DNA of 64,000 nt from Candidatus Amulumruptor caecigallinarius (GCA_023665575.1 JAMPDQ010000002.1:1-64000); one strand, 5' to 3'; positions 1 to 10,184 are shown, numbered from the stretch's first letter. Notes: generated from the sequence alone by a model not told the origin. Numbers and translations are program-made.

Positions 1-364
1 GACGTTTGGCTCCATATTTGGAGCGGCGCTGAGTGCGGCCCTGCACGCCTGCGGTATCGAGCGTGCCGCGCACGATGTGATAGCGAACACCGGGGAGGTC
101 CTTTACACGACCGCCGCGCACCATCACAATCGAGTGCTCCTGAAGATTGTGTCCTTCACCGGGAATGTAGCTGTTCACTTCCTTACCATTAGTGAGGCGA
201 ACACGCGCCACCTTTCTCATGGCGGAGTTAGGCTTTTTGGGCGTTGTGGTGTATACACGAACGCACACGCCACGACGCTGCGGACACGAATCAAGGGCCG
301 GCGACTTACTCTTATCCTTGAGTACGGTACGCCCCTTTCTTACTAATTGCTGAATTGTTGGCAT
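1..364 (-). CDS. rpsL: 30S ribosomal protein S12 (3' end outside window)
   Basis: S12 is the small-subunit protein at the decoding centre. The reverse strand reads [12 protein letters not shown] at the start, then the conserved [20 protein letters not shown] and [16 protein letters not shown] segments and the [20 protein letters not shown] loop. About 121 codons are present; the last dozen or so lie beyond position 1. The start is the ATG at 364-362, where the family begins. A well-spaced Bacteroidetes promoter lies about 140 nt upstream (504-535), giving a fairly long leader. rpsG and fusA would be expected downstream, outside the window. Confidence 0.97.
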   Translation of the reverse strand, partial: MPTIQQLVRKGRTVLKDKSKSPALDSCPQRRGVCVRVYTTTPKKPNSAMRKVARVRLTNGKEVNSYIPGEGHNLQEHSIVMVRGGRVKDLPGVRYHIVRGTLDTAGVQGRTQRRSKYGAKR

Positions 365-503
365 TCTTGTCTCTTTTTTATTTTGTATTGGTTAAATTCT
401 CATGCTCAGAAAGCGCTTCGCCCACACATGCAACGCTTGCTAAATAGTTTATATCCAATTATTTAGTTCGCACCCATGGGGCAAATCGCTTTTATTCGCG
501 GTG

Positions 504-535
504 CAAAGATACTAAAAATTAGAGTTTTAACCAAA
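504..535 (-). promoter_or_regulatory. rpsL promoter (TTTG-N20-TATCTTTG)
   Basis: On the minus strand TTTG (535-532) is followed after 20 nt by TATCTTTG (511-504), matching the Bacteroidetes primary-sigma consensus TTTG/TAnnTTTG. It points at rpsL and implies a leader of about 135 nt. The rest of 365-763 shows nothing I recognise; short ORFs there have no family resemblance. Confidence 0.7.
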
Positions 536-763
536 CTTTTTACATTTTTTGTAATCTTTTTTGATTTTATCCCTTCCCAAATTCAAATCCCGGAGCCATT
601 TTTTATTTTATTCACGCTTAGACGCGTCTATCCTCACACTTGCAATTTACATATGTCACACATTAAAAAAACAGGCTCTTAGGCCGCTGTTTTTAGTGAA
701 AGGGGACTGCATTCATATATATGCACCGCGAAGAAAAGATTATATGCAGCAACAATAGAAAAA

Positions 764-786
764 GGAGGGGCGTTTTGCGCCCCTCC
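764..786 (-). terminator. Rho-independent terminator of the adhesin-like gene
   Basis: A perfect 9-bp stem (GGAGGGGCG / CGCCCCTCC) with a 5-nt loop lies 50 nt past the stop codon at 836. On the minus strand it is followed by TTTTCTATTG. Strand assignment follows the T-run and the upstream gene. Confidence 0.8.
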
Positions 787-835
787 CTATTGGATGGAGT
801 GTCCCGAAGCCGGGCACTCGATTGATTACTGATTG

Positions 836-3800
836 TTATTTCACGATTACTTTCTTCACCACATTGTCAGCTTTGACAACATATACACCATTTGCTACAG
901 TGACAGCAGTGCGAGCCTCACCAACACCGTTGTAAACTAGTGCGCCATTTACACCGGCGATTGCAATATTCTTGCCTTCAGCATTCAGGATAACAATGTC
1001 ATTGCCCTCCACTGCAATCGAGAGACCTCCGGAGATGATTGTGTCAACGCCCGACACAGCAGTGAGGTTAACCACGTTGGAAGATTTCGAAATGCCCTTG
1101 TTGTATTTCACGAGAACCACATAAGAATATGTTTCGCCTTCAACAACGTTAGTATCCACGAATTCACATTCCTCAGTGTCAGCAATCTTCACACCATCGC
1201 GATATACCTCATAACCCATAATCTGCAGATCGGCTGTGGCAGCAGCGGGCACAAGTGTAACATCGTCAACATAGAGCATGAAGGAGCTTGTAGCACAGCT
1301 ACGGATTGCGAAACGCTTCGCACCTTCCGGAACATCTACACTATAGAGAGTCCAGTCGGTTGGAACGACATCGGTGTTTGCGAGCTCAAGCTTAACAAAG
1401 TCATTCACATCAGTTGAACCGGTGCTGTAGTAAACCTCAATCTTCTCGGGATATTGAGCAGAATAGCTCTTGGCATAGAATGTGATAGTCTGGGCATTGC
1501 CATCGAGAGCAGGAGAGATGGCCCAATCATCGGTCTGGCCATCATCATAGCGGAACAATGCAAAGAGACACTTGGTGCCGCTATGAGCTTCGACGTTCTT
1601 AATACCAATGCTTGTATCATACACCCAGAACGAGCCCTTTGTTGTGCCGGGATCGATGCCGGGGATATTAATATTCTGCACGCCGCCTACAGCACTGTCG
1701 TCAACGTCGACAAACATAAAGTCACCATATTCGGCCGCGAATGATTCGCCATCCTCGAAGTCATATGTTACTGCATCGGCCGGGGCTGCGCTCAGGTCGG
1801 GTTCACTCCAGCTCAGTTTGTTTCCTTCAGATGTTGCTTCGCCCGTGAGGTCAGACACAACAGGATATTTGTTGGTCTTGGGAGTAACCACCAGGTTGTT
1901 AGACACGTTATTGTTCTGCTTCTCATCTTCGGCATAAACAATCTCGGCAAAATATGTGAGAGGTTCTTCCTGAAGGGCCGGCATAGTGAACTTAAACTTG
2001 ATAGTTTCCTGAGCATTGGGGGCTATTGAGCGGCCATTGCGAGAAACAACCTCTTGCTCGTCGGCATAAACCTTAATCTGATAATCAGAAACGGCTTCTA
2101 CACCGGCGTTGCGGAATGTGAAGTCGAGAGTATATTCTTCACCGGGATTGACTGAAGCCGGGCCGGTGAGTGACACTGCTCTAAGATCCTTACCCACGGG
2201 AGTGCCGACAAGAATCTTATCAAACATAGTATACTTATACTGCTTAACAAGAGCCGTAACAGAAAGCTGGATAACCTTGTTGGTGTAAGCGGACAAATCA
2301 ATGGTAACAGTGTTCCAACCCTCTGCGTTGTTACAGAGTTGTGTCACAGTAGTCGGAGCCATCACCTCTACCCATTCGGTTGCGCCTTGCTCAAGCACTT
2401 TGACAGAGATTTCATTTATGTCATCGGTGCCGATATTATAGGTGTCAAACTGGAACACGGGATTTGCCATTCCCTGGAGGGAGATAAGACCTGTGAACCA
2501 TTCAGCGCCGGTGTCAAGATAATCGCCATATACTCCGATGAAGCCGTTGTCACCATCTGTGGAGCTGATATCACTGAATTTATCATCAGAATAAAGCTCG
2601 ACAGTTCCGCCTGATATAGCCTTCAGACCGAGAATATATGAAAGTGTGCCATTTTCAAACGACTCTTCCATTCCATCATAAGGAGTTCCAACCGGAATCA
2701 TCTCGGTCAAAGCGCCGGCACCTTCAATTTCATTGTAAACGGGGAACACAGCACACTGAATGAAATCCTGTTCTCCTGCAGGCACAGCTTCATAAGTGTA
2801 AGAAGTTGTAGTAGTAGTGCCTTTGAGCACACGATTGTTGCCCTCAAACTGATATACATTGTAGCTGACGTCACCGGCCGGATAAGTCAAACCGTTAAGG
2901 TCGGTTGTAACAGCCTCCCAGGACACAGTGACAGTGCCTACCGAGGGAGAAGATATTGAAGCGGCTGAGAGGTCGGAAGGAGTGGTGAAGCCCACAAAAG
3001 CGCTTGCAGATGCCTTTTCGCCTTTACCATTTTCATTGTATGCATATACGGAATATGTGTATTCTCCGCTTGCGGGGAGGGTGTCTTCATAATCGAGTTC
3101 ACCGCCAATTTCAGGATTCTCGAAGGTTTTCACAACTTCAGAACCGCGGAGCACTTCTACCTTGCTGAGGCCTGAAAGGTTTGCGCCGCCGAGAGTCTTT
3201 GAAGGGGCAGTGAAAGCCACATTAGCTTTGAGGGCACCGTTGGCATCCGGAGTAACCGTGAGATTGTCAACCTTGGCAGGGGCTGCATCAGAAACGCCTT
3301 CACCAACTTTAAAATTATTCATATACAGATAGAATGAATCTGCCTTAGAGATTCCATGGAATCCAATATAATAGATACCGTCAGCTTCAGGAACCAGCAG
3401 CTTCTCAATATGAATGGGATTTGCAGCGCCGGTTGCAACATCTGTAGATTCAACCAAAGTGTTGGTCATGCCTGCAACGCTGGCCTGTGTGCCATATTTC
3501 ACTTCAATTATTTCAGGATATTTTTCGCTATATCCATAGGTGTCGAAAGAAACGGGATAAGCCTTGCCGGCTGTCATCTGGATAGGCACGGAAATCAACC
3601 AGTCGTCCATGTCGAGCGTTGTGTTATAGGTGGCACGAACTGCACCCTGATACACCTTCCATGTTTTTCCGTCACCATTGGCATCGATAACAGTCCAGCC
3701 AGCGAGATTTGCATCAGTGCCGGAGAAGTCAGCAGCATAGGGAGTGCTGTAGAAGCCGAGAGAAACGCTGTTAGACTGAGCCGGCTCGGAAGAGAGGCCG

Positions 3801-5404
3801 GCATAGTTTGCAACTACAGTGTAATATACCTGCTTAATGTCACCGGCTGTTGTCGGAGCTGCGTAAGCCTCAGAGAATTGGGTTACAGAAATATTTTCAG
3901 CAACAACCACTTTTTCAGGATAGCGGGTAACAGTGTAAGTGACTTCTGCCGGATTGATATATCCGCCATTGATGGCATCATTGACGGGAAGCCATGTAAG
4001 GTTCATGTTGCCATTTTCATAAACGAGAGTTGCGGTTGTGGCAGCAGGGGTGTCCTTACCAACATATACGTTCTTGATTTTTGTCTTAGGGCCATTGCCG
4101 ACAGCATTGCTTGCATACACTTCAAAAGTGTAAAGACCGGCCTCACTCATAGTGACATTGATTTCAGCCTGTGCGCCGTAGGCAGCTTCCTGAGTGGCGA
4201 TTTCCTCACCATTAACAACAACGTGGAGGGTAACGTTGCCTGTAGCGGCTGAGCCGTCATAAAGAGTAGCCGAGGCTGTTACATTGATAACTCCCTCAAG
4301 GTTGCCACCTTCAAAAACAGCGGAGAGATTGGAGCACTCTGCGGGGGCACCGTCAGCAGCAGCGGGCTGAGGAATATACAGACCCACAATCTCATCATTG
4401 CCCTTAAGCTGATAAAGAAGAGAAGCAACACCGGTTGAAAGATTAACTTCGCACATCAGACCTTCCTCAGAGGGGGGACAAACATTCCAAAACATTCTGC
4501 CTGATTTGTGATCAATCACTGCGCCCGAGAGATACTGGGGAGCCATGCCAGTTTCTCCAATGAGAGTGACAGCACCGGTGGTTTTGTCTATCTTATTGAG
4601 GTAAGAATTGGTAACATTCAGGCCGCCGTCTTCAGTCTCAGTGCCGGTGTAAGAAATGCCATAGAGCTGACCGGAAGCGTCAACCACAAGTGAATTCCAG
4701 TTTCCTTCGAGAGGTGCAACCGGAGTGATTACGACACCTGATTCGGCATATTCAACAGTAGCGAGTTGCATGCCGTTGCCCGCGCTGTTATATGTGATAC
4801 CATAAACAGTGGAGGTGGTGTTGTCGTATACGAGGCCGGCGGGAGCGAGGAAATCAGGTTCGCTATACGCTTGGTTATACACTTCCGCACCTTCATCGTT
4901 AACATCATAACCAATGACGCGCGAATCAAGCACCATTCCCCAGAAAGTGACATATGAATGCACATAGTAGGTGCTTCCTACGAGTACACCGCCATAATTG
5001 GCACTTTGTGTGGAGAATAAAAGTTCAGCGCTCTCATTGCCGCTTTTGGGAAGAGAATAAACACCTGTCTTAGCCTCGTCACCCCATTCGTCAGAATAAG
5101 TGATACATCCATTTATTGCAGGCATGTTTGAGGCATCTCCTCTTCTCACTTTAACATTGCTGTTTCCCTTGATATGCTTCTTCTCTACCGAGATGGGAGA
5201 GTGAGACTTGAAAGCAGCCTTGTGGAATGTGGATTTTGAAACACTTTTTGACGGGGTGTTAGACGCGACGCTCTTTGCAACTTCCACCTTATTGGATTTA
5301 GGAGCGGAGAGCTTCTTCACGTTCTGTGCCGTTGCCGGAGTTCCCACGAGGGTAACGGCTCCGATAAGCAATGCGGAAAGCACCTGTGATAAAGTTTTCT
5401 TCAT
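836..5404 (-). CDS. Large secreted cleaved-adhesin/FN3 protein with T9SS-like C-terminus
   Basis: A secreted surface protein of about 1522 aa; the exact ligand is not recognisable. I start it at the ATG 5404-5402, because MKKTLSQVLSALLIGAVTLV and the ATAQ site form a clean signal peptide; the longer ORF adds 23 residues that would bury it. The N-terminal third has repeated short blade-like segments ending around GLYIPQP. The rest alternates FN3-like domains with three MAM/choice-of-anchor-J modules (motifs such as WLISVPIQ, FDTYGYSEKYPEIIEVKYG, FMLYVDDVTL). The end has a small beta module finishing in NGVYVVKADNVVKKVIVK, like T9SS sorting domains. It lies downstream of the M6 protease gene with a similar tail, so both are probably exported by the same route. 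Adhesion or binding is inferred from the modules. Confidence 0.85.
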   Translation of the reverse strand: MKKTLSQVLSALLIGAVTLVGTPATAQNVKKLSAPKSNKVEVAKSVASNTPSKSVSKSTFHKAAFKSHSPISVEKKHIKGNSNVKVRRGDASNMPAINGCITYSDEWGDEAKTGVYSLPKSGNESAELLFSTQSANYGGVLVGSTYYVHSYVTFWGMVLDSRVIGYDVNDEGAEVYNQAYSEPDFLAPAGLVYDNTTSTVYGITYNSAGNGMQLATVEYAESGVVITPVAPLEGNWNSLVVDASGQLYGISYTGTETEDGGLNVTNSYLNKIDKTTGAVTLIGETGMAPQYLSGAVIDHKSGRMFWNVCPPSEEGLMCEVNLSTGVASLLYQLKGNDEIVGLYIPQPAAADGAPAECSNLSAVFEGGNLEGVINVTASATLYDGSAATGNVTLHVVVNGEEIATQEAAYGAQAEINVTMSEAGLYTFEVYASNAVGNGPKTKIKNVYVGKDTPAATTATLVYENGNMNLTWLPVNDAINGGYINPAEVTYTVTRYPEKVVVAENISVTQFSEAYAAPTTAGDIKQVYYTVVANYAGLSSEPAQSNSVSLGFYSTPYAADFSGTDANLAGWTVIDANGDGKTWKVYQGAVRATYNTTLDMDDWLISVPIQMTAGKAYPVSFDTYGYSEKYPEIIEVKYGTQASVAGMTNTLVESTDVATGAANPIHIEKLLVPEADGIYYIGFHGISKADSFYLYMNNFKVGEGVSDAAPAKVDNLTVTPDANGALKANVAFTAPSKTLGGANLSGLSKVEVLRGSEVVKTFENPEIGGELDYEDTLPASGEYTYSVYAYNENGKGEKASASAFVGFTTPSDLSAASISSPSVGTVTVSWEAVTTDLNGLTYPAGDVSYNVYQFEGNNRVLKGTTTTTSYTYEAVPAGEQDFIQCAVFPVYNEIEGAGALTEMIPVGTPYDGMEESFENGTLSYILGLKAISGGTVELYSDDKFSDISSTDGDNGFIGVYGDYLDTGAEWFTGLISLQGMANPVFQFDTYNIGTDDINEISVKVLEQGATEWVEVMAPTTVTQLCNNAEGWNTVTIDLSAYTNKVIQLSVTALVKQYKYTMFDKILVGTPVGKDLRAVSLTGPASVNPGEEYTLDFTFRNAGVEAVSDYQIKVYADEQEVVSRNGRSIAPNAQETIKFKFTMPALQEEPLTYFAEIVYAEDEKQNNNVSNNLVVTPKTNKYPVVSDLTGEATSEGNKLSWSEPDLSAAPADAVTYDFEDGESFAAEYGDFMFVDVDDSAVGGVQNINIPGIDPGTTKGSFWVYDTSIGIKNVEAHSGTKCLFALFRYDDGQTDDWAISPALDGNAQTITFYAKSYSAQYPEKIEVYYSTGSTDVNDFVKLELANTDVVPTDWTLYSVDVPEGAKRFAIRSCATSSFMLYVDDVTLVPAAATADLQIMGYEVYRDGVKIADTEECEFVDTNVVEGETYSYVVLVKYNKGISKSSNVVNLTAVSGVDTIISGGLSIAVEGNDIVILNAEGKNIAIAGVNGALVYNGVGEARTAVTVANGVYVVKADNVVKKVIVK

Positions 5405-5484
5405 AACAATCAGTAATGGTTTCTGATTAAATTCTTTCCCGGCCGAAACCTTTAGCGCGGGGAGAACATCCAAAATTGTTTGAC

Positions 5485-5515
5485 GGGCGCCGGGGAGGAT
5501 AGAGCCCCGGCACCC
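5485..5515 (-). terminator. Weak hairpin between the two secreted-protein genes
   Basis: GGGCGCCGGGG pairs with CCCCGGCACCC (one mismatch) around a 9-nt loop, just past the stop codon of the M6 gene. On the minus strand only a short ATTTT follows some way downstream, so termination may be partial and the downstream gene may be co-transcribed. I found no TAnnTTTG box between 5405 and 5533 on that strand. Confidence 0.4.
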
Positions 5516-5533
5516 CCGTTTTTGTATAGCAAA

Positions 5534-8446
5534 TTATTTTACAATAATCTTACGCACGATTTTAAGAGACGGCACTCTTACAAGATACACACCCGCATCA
5601 GACACTTTCACCATTCCGAAGCCTTGTGCTACAGTGCGACCGGCCACATCGTCAATAATAATCAGCTCATTGCCGGAGACAGACACTGTGTCATTATTTA
5701 CGGTCAGCAAGGAATTGGCTGCACCGATTTCAGTGACACCTGAAGGATCAGTGGTTTTCACCGCAATTTCAGCTGAGGGACGTGAGTAATATTCACCATC
5801 AGTGGCGCGGACGCGATAGTAATATTCGGTGTTAGACTCAAGCTCCGACACAGTGTGTGTAAGCACATTCCCTACAAGCAATGAGTCATAACCCGGCAGC
5901 GGGCTGTCAGAAGTCTGCAAGCCATGATACACAGTGACGTCGTCAATCGCAAGAGCACCCTTTCCGCCATCGCGGGCAAACTCAAGACGAACAGAAGTGA
6001 CATCAGCGGGAATCTCGACTTCGCTGACTTTTCCACCTTGCGTTTTCAGCACGGGCACGACAGCTATTGTGTTCCAACCGGCTCCGGAATTTCCAAGCAC
6101 TCTGATACCATCCACGTCATCTGTGGTGTTATTGCCACGGTGCCAGAAAGACACCTTGCTGATACCATCGGCATATACCGGGCTCTGCAGATAGTCGCCA
6201 TTTGCTCCCAATCGCAAAGAGGGAGTTGCAACGCCGCTGTATGCTTCCATGCCATAAGATGATTTCGAATTTGAAGTCCAGCCTCCGGCTATGGGGTTCA
6301 CTCCGTCATCAAAGCCGTTGACATCCTGATAAGGTTCGCCCGGCACCTTCACATAAACCGTCAGCTCATAGTCTGTGGCATCAGCGAGCGCCTCCCAGTT
6401 GGCATCGAAAGAATTATCTTTTACTTCAGTAGCCTCAGTAGCGATGGCTGTGTAATATGACACATTCATGCGTCCCGTAACGACAGAGCGCTCCTCGGAA
6501 GGTTCGCCGACAGTCCAGCCTGAAGAGGGAGTAACGGTATAATAGTAGATTTTTTCAGCCTCGAGGCCCGAGAGAGTGAGCGAAGATGCAGAGCCGGCAT
6601 TGTAATTCTGATAACCGGGGAGATATTCCACATTCCCCTCCATAGCTGCGCGAGCGCGGTCAGCATCGGAGCGTGTATAGACTGACACAAAATGTTCGCA
6701 TCCTTCCACCGGAGTCCAGTTGATTGTGAATCCATCAGGCGACACTTCAGTTGGGTCTTCCAACACAACCTCCGGGATATTCTCAACACCACCGCCCAGA
6801 ATATCAAACTTAATCAGTCCGTCGGGGGTTTCAGTAATACCGGTGAGGGGATAATTGATAGAAGTGTTGCTCCAGGTTTTCATCGCCGGTTTGGTGTTGG
6901 CTGTGAATTCGGTTTTGTTGGCAGTGCCGGGGAAAGCATCGCCGGCACGGCTGCCTTCGGTCTGTGTGCCGTCAGCCTCCTCGATGTCGACATATTGATG
7001 GGAAGAAGTGTTATTCACCACATTCGATGTCCACTTGCTGCTGTTATAATCGATATGCCACACCAGCATTCCATGACCCGGAATATATTTATCCCAGCTC
7101 ACCTTCTGTCTGTTCTCCACAAGGAAGAATTCAGTATCCTTTGCGGTGCGGATCACACCGGCCTTGTTTTCGCCGATTGAAGGGAGTGTTGCCGAGACGG
7201 CGCGGTCGATTTCAAGAGGCTTCATCCAGCCGAGGGCATAACGTTCAAACGCACCATAGAGCGGTGGTGTCATGCCGTCATTATTGTAAGGACCGTAGTC
7301 GAGAGCCGACCATGAGCCGGGAGTGAACGCATCAGTATAGCTTGTGGCATAGAGGTCTGGCAATCCCATCACGTGACTGAACTCATGCACAAATGTGCCA
7401 ACACCATCGGGGCGATTGCCCTCCCATTCGTTAGAGCAACCATAACGGTCAACCACGACACCATCGAAAGTGCGCTGTGACTCTGGAATATTGGCGGAGC
7501 CGAGATTCCAGGCATGCGGCCATACAGTATTTGCCGCGCCGCCGGAAGCCTCACCGCGACCCGCATAGAATATAAACACATTGTCTACATATCCGTCGCC
7601 ATCGCGGTCGAACTGTGAGAAATCAACTGTGGAGTCAAGCAATTGGCAAGCCTCGAGCACCATCTGCTCAGGCCTCTGGTCGTTACCGGACCAGTCATTA
7701 CCGCCGTAATATGCCATGTTGTGAGCCAACGTAACCGGGCCATACACGTCAAATTCCGGACGGAATGCGTTGTTGGAGTTTAAACGGAAAAACTCAGCTG
7801 CACAGCCTGTGCCGCCGTAATCATTAAAGCCGTCTTGATTGAGCATTCTTGTGAAATAGTCGCCCGCATCGTAAGAGGTGTTGAACTTGGTGTCGGTATA
7901 TTCCACAAGAATCACGATGGCCTTTTGGTCGCCGTAGGAGGGGAATCTGCTGCCCCTTTCTTCCGGAAACAAGCCATATCCCAACTCGTAGGGAGGACCC
8001 GCAACTTCTCCGTTTTCATTCTTACGGGGAGCCTTGCTTCCTTTGTTCACATCAGTGGGGACTACAAGTTTGGAAAGGCGGGAATCCACCTTTTTGCTTC
8101 TCGCCAATACTCTTTGCTCAAGATTTGCCATGCTCACCTTTGAGAGGAAATCACGGGCGGGAGCACCGCGCAGACCCTTATCTCCGGCTTTGATGCCAGA
8201 ATCAACGACATCTCCGGTTTCGGTGATGTCGCAGTAATAAAAATTACCATTTTTTTCAAGCAGGGGGTATCCATCTTCGGTGAAATATTGATGATAGAAT
8301 TCATCACCACCAAGTTTGACGCGCAATTCAGTGCCATCAGCGGTCTGAACAGTCAAAACCCCGCGTTTTGCCGGCACGGCATTCGCCTGAAAAGCGATTC
8401 CCGCTCCTATAGCCAGCATACTCAAGATTTTTAATCCTTTCTTCAT
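5534..8446 (-). CDS. Secreted M6-family metalloprotease with FN3 domains and T9SS-like tail
   Basis: A secreted zinc endopeptidase of the InhA-like M6 family, 970 aa. Residues 1-23 are a signal peptide (MKKGLKILSMLAIGAGIAFQ, cleavage near ANA). The catalytic domain covers roughly 150-520: the zinc site HEFSH is at 354-358, followed by GLPDLY and a GSWSALDYG Met-turn region. An acidic DRDGDGYVDN segment (281-290) looks like a calcium loop. After about 570 come FN3 modules and a choice-of-anchor-J module; the tail ends LKIVRKIIVK, similar to the neighbour's KKVIVK. Substrate unknown; degradation of host or dietary protein is inference. The ATG at 8446 directly precedes the signal peptide. Its leader carries repeat sequences and has two candidate promoters (8560 and 8699). 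Confidence 0.9.
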   Translation of the reverse strand: MKKGLKILSMLAIGAGIAFQANAVPAKRGVLTVQTADGTELRVKLGGDEFYHQYFTEDGYPLLEKNGNFYYCDITETGDVVDSGIKAGDKGLRGAPARDFLSKVSMANLEQRVLARSKKVDSRLSKLVVPTDVNKGSKAPRKNENGEVAGPPYELGYGLFPEERGSRFPSYGDQKAIVILVEYTDTKFNTSYDAGDYFTRMLNQDGFNDYGGTGCAAEFFRLNSNNAFRPEFDVYGPVTLAHNMAYYGGNDWSGNDQRPEQMVLEACQLLDSTVDFSQFDRDGDGYVDNVFIFYAGRGEASGGAANTVWPHAWNLGSANIPESQRTFDGVVVDRYGCSNEWEGNRPDGVGTFVHEFSHVMGLPDLYATSYTDAFTPGSWSALDYGPYNNDGMTPPLYGAFERYALGWMKPLEIDRAVSATLPSIGENKAGVIRTAKDTEFFLVENRQKVSWDKYIPGHGMLVWHIDYNSSKWTSNVVNNTSSHQYVDIEEADGTQTEGSRAGDAFPGTANKTEFTANTKPAMKTWSNTSINYPLTGITETPDGLIKFDILGGGVENIPEVVLEDPTEVSPDGFTINWTPVEGCEHFVSVYTRSDADRARAAMEGNVEYLPGYQNYNAGSASSLTLSGLEAEKIYYYTVTPSSGWTVGEPSEERSVVTGRMNVSYYTAIATEATEVKDNSFDANWEALADATDYELTVYVKVPGEPYQDVNGFDDGVNPIAGGWTSNSKSSYGMEAYSGVATPSLRLGANGDYLQSPVYADGISKVSFWHRGNNTTDDVDGIRVLGNSGAGWNTIAVVPVLKTQGGKVSEVEIPADVTSVRLEFARDGGKGALAIDDVTVYHGLQTSDSPLPGYDSLLVGNVLTHTVSELESNTEYYYRVRATDGEYYSRPSAEIAVKTTDPSGVTEIGAANSLLTVNNDTVSVSGNELIIIDDVAGRTVAQGFGMVKVSDAGVYLVRVPSLKIVRKIIVK

Positions 8447-8530
8447 AGTAGCAGTTTTGTTGTTGACGATTGTGTTTCTTGCCCGGCATTCGGCTTATTA
8501 AAGTTGTATAAACTGATTCACGAATGTCAG

Positions 8531-8590
8531 AGTGACAAAATCGGCTTAAAAACCTCTCGCAAATGTAAAAAAACAGTTTAGACAACCTCA
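8531..8590. repeat. Repeat type 2 (TGACAAAATCG...TCTCGCAAATG...GTTTAGACAA)
   Basis: The stretch with TGACAAAATCGGCTTAAAAA and CTCTCGCAAATG recurs at about 27560-27596 (TGACAAAATCGCCTCAAAAA, TCTCGCAAATG). Its other end, TTGTCTAAAC on the minus strand, recurs at 26508 and 27434. It lies in the leader of the M6 protease gene. No coding capacity. Confidence 0.7.
8560..8585 (-). promoter_or_regulatory. Possible internal promoter inside the repeat (TACATTTG)
   Basis: TACATTTG (8567-8560, minus) matches the -7 box, but the nearest upstream TTG is only 15 nt away and lies inside the repeat. It would place a start about 105 nt upstream of the M6 protease. Weaker than the box at 8699. Confidence 0.35.
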
Positions 8591-8698
8591 GCGGCGAATC
8601 AGCCGGAAATCCTAATTAAATATTAATGGAGACCGGAATAAAACATTAATTATTTTAGATTAGAAGCTCCGAGCCTCCCAATGCGTGTTTATCACTCG

Positions 8699-8730
8699 CA
8701 AATATATGCAAGGAAATTAAAACCTCCAAA
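8699..8730 (-). promoter_or_regulatory. Probable promoter of the M6 protease gene (TTTG-N20-TATATTTG)
   Basis: TTTG (8730-8727) and TATATTTG (8706-8699) on the minus strand are 20 nt apart, an excellent match. Transcription would begin near 8692, giving a leader of about 245 nt that includes the repeat at 8531-8590. The remaining sequence 8731-8874 is AT-rich and shows no gene. Confidence 0.6.
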
Positions 8731-8875
8731 TATTTTTAAATATATTTTAACCAATAATGATAAATTTTTTCTTTAATTAATCATGTTTCAGTTATCATTT
8801 TGCAACAATCGTCCCCACCCTTTTAGACTTCCGTTATAATTCGGATGGCATAATCTCACATATAGTGCAGAATTA

Positions 8876-8918
8876 AAGAAAAAAGCGCCGTAATTTTAAC
8901 AAATGTCAAAATTACGGC
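8876..8918 (-). terminator. Terminator of the GlmU-like gene
   Basis: A perfect 11-bp stem (GCCGTAATTTT / AAAATTACGGC) with a 10-nt loop lies about 45 nt past the stop codon. On the minus strand it is followed by GCGCTTTTTTC. Confidence 0.85.
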
Positions 8919-8960
8919 ACATCTCCGAACAATTATGATTATTTTACACCAAGAATCATG

Positions 8961-10184
8961 TCATTTATATTTAGAAGCAGATTCGTGGATTTTTTCAAAT
9001 ATATGACGATCGATGTCAGTGAGTTCAAGACCTCGACGTCCCATCACGCGGGAAGCTGTCTGCATAAATTTATCGATTGGCACATCAGAGAATCCGGCTT
9101 CCGGGCTTCCGGCAGAAAAACTTGGGATAAAAGTGCGGGGGAATCCGGCCCCGTGGAAATTCACACCCACTCCCACAACTGTGGCCGTATTAAACATGCA
9201 ATTTATTCCGGCCTTGGAATGGTCGGCCATTATCAAACCGCAGAATTGGAGGTCAGTGCGCATAAACCGTTGCTGTGCGTAATTCCATATTCTGATTTTT
9301 GAATAGTCATTTTTGAGATTAGAGGAATTAGTGCCGGCGCCGATATTGCACCACTCCCCTATCACGGCGTTGCCGAGATATCCGTCGTGAGCCTTGTTGC
9401 TGAAGCCGAACATCACGGTGTTGTCCACTTCACCGCCCACTTTGCAGAAAGGGCCGAAAGTGGTGCCGCCATAAATTTTGGCACCCATTTTTATTTTAGC
9501 TTCGGTGCATATTGCCAGCGGGCCGCGCAAACATGCCCCCTCCATCACGCGGGCATTCTTTCCAATATATACAGGGCCATCCTTGAGATTAATGGTTGCG
9601 CCCTCCACAACAGCACCCTTCTCAATAAAGAGAGCCGGAACGCCGTTGCGCAATTTTTCCTCGCCTATTATGACGGTAGACTTGTCAGGGGCCACCCCGG
9701 TGCGCCCGCGGGTGAGCCACAAAAAATCGCTGACAATTTCATCAGCATTATAACCGAACACATCATAAACATAATTAATTCTGCGGCTATCATTGGCGCT
9801 TTCCCTTCCGGCAGCCGGATCCAGGCGTTCAAACTCCCGGCGCGAACCACGAAAGGCCCACACGCCGCCGTTGTCGCGCAGCGCCTCACCATGTTTCAGT
9901 TGTGAAGCCTCCAGAGCAATGGCCTTGTCGGGAAGCTTATTGCCCGCTATAAAAAGGGCCTCCTCATCCTCATCACAATTCAATGGAAATTTCTCGCGAA
10001 GGAATTCCATGGGGTAATAAGAATAGTTGCCCGACAGGAAATGCTCCCACTTCTCTCTCAGAGAAACAATGCCAATTCGAAATTCGGCCACCGGACGAGT
10101 GTAAGAGAGTGGAAGGAGATTCTCATAAGATTCTCGGGTGTCAAACAATACGATTTTATTGCAAATTGAAATAATATTATCCAT
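8961..10184 (-). CDS. GlmU-like nucleotidyltransferase/acyltransferase with left-handed beta-helix
   Basis: Resembles the Bacteroidetes-type GlmU family: putative UDP-GlcNAc diphosphorylase fused to an acetyltransferase-like domain, 407 aa, cytoplasmic. The N-terminal part reads LLPLSYTRPVAEFRIGIVSL, typical of that family and different from the canonical GxGTRM pyrophosphorylase opening. From about 215 to 370 hexapeptide repeats form a beta-helix (GVPALFIEKGAVVEG, GPVYIGKNARVMEG, IKMGAKIYGGTTFG, VIGEWCNIGAGTNSSNLK). I start at the ATG 10184 (MDNIISICNK); the longer ORF adds 20 unlikely residues. Its role in making UDP-GlcNAc for peptidoglycan and LPS is family knowledge. A minus promoter at 10451-10484 would give a leader carrying a degraded repeat element. 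Confidence 0.85.
   Translation of the reverse strand: MDNIISICNKIVLFDTRESYENLLPLSYTRPVAEFRIGIVSLREKWEHFLSGNYSYYPMEFLREKFPLNCDEDEEALFIAGNKLPDKAIALEASQLKHGEALRDNGGVWAFRGSRREFERLDPAAGRESANDSRRINYVYDVFGYNADEIVSDFLWLTRGRTGVAPDKSTVIIGEEKLRNGVPALFIEKGAVVEGATINLKDGPVYIGKNARVMEGACLRGPLAICTEAKIKMGAKIYGGTTFGPFCKVGGEVDNTVMFGFSNKAHDGYLGNAVIGEWCNIGAGTNSSNLKNDYSKIRIWNYAQQRFMRTDLQFCGLIMADHSKAGINCMFNTATVVGVGVNFHGAGFPRTFIPSFSAGSPEAGFSDVPIDKFMQTASRVMGRRGLELTDIDRHIFEKIHESASKYK

Noticed and set aside
476..758. Small plus-strand frames between rpsL and the adhesin-like gene
   Set aside because: They overlap the rpsL promoter region, have no start region or similarity, and are Phe/Ile-rich as expected of AT-rich spacer.
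3356..4252. 298-codon plus-strand frame inside the adhesin-like gene
   Set aside because: Antisense shadow of a gene with clear signal peptide and repeated domains; the translation is Ile/Cys-rich with no recognisable motif.
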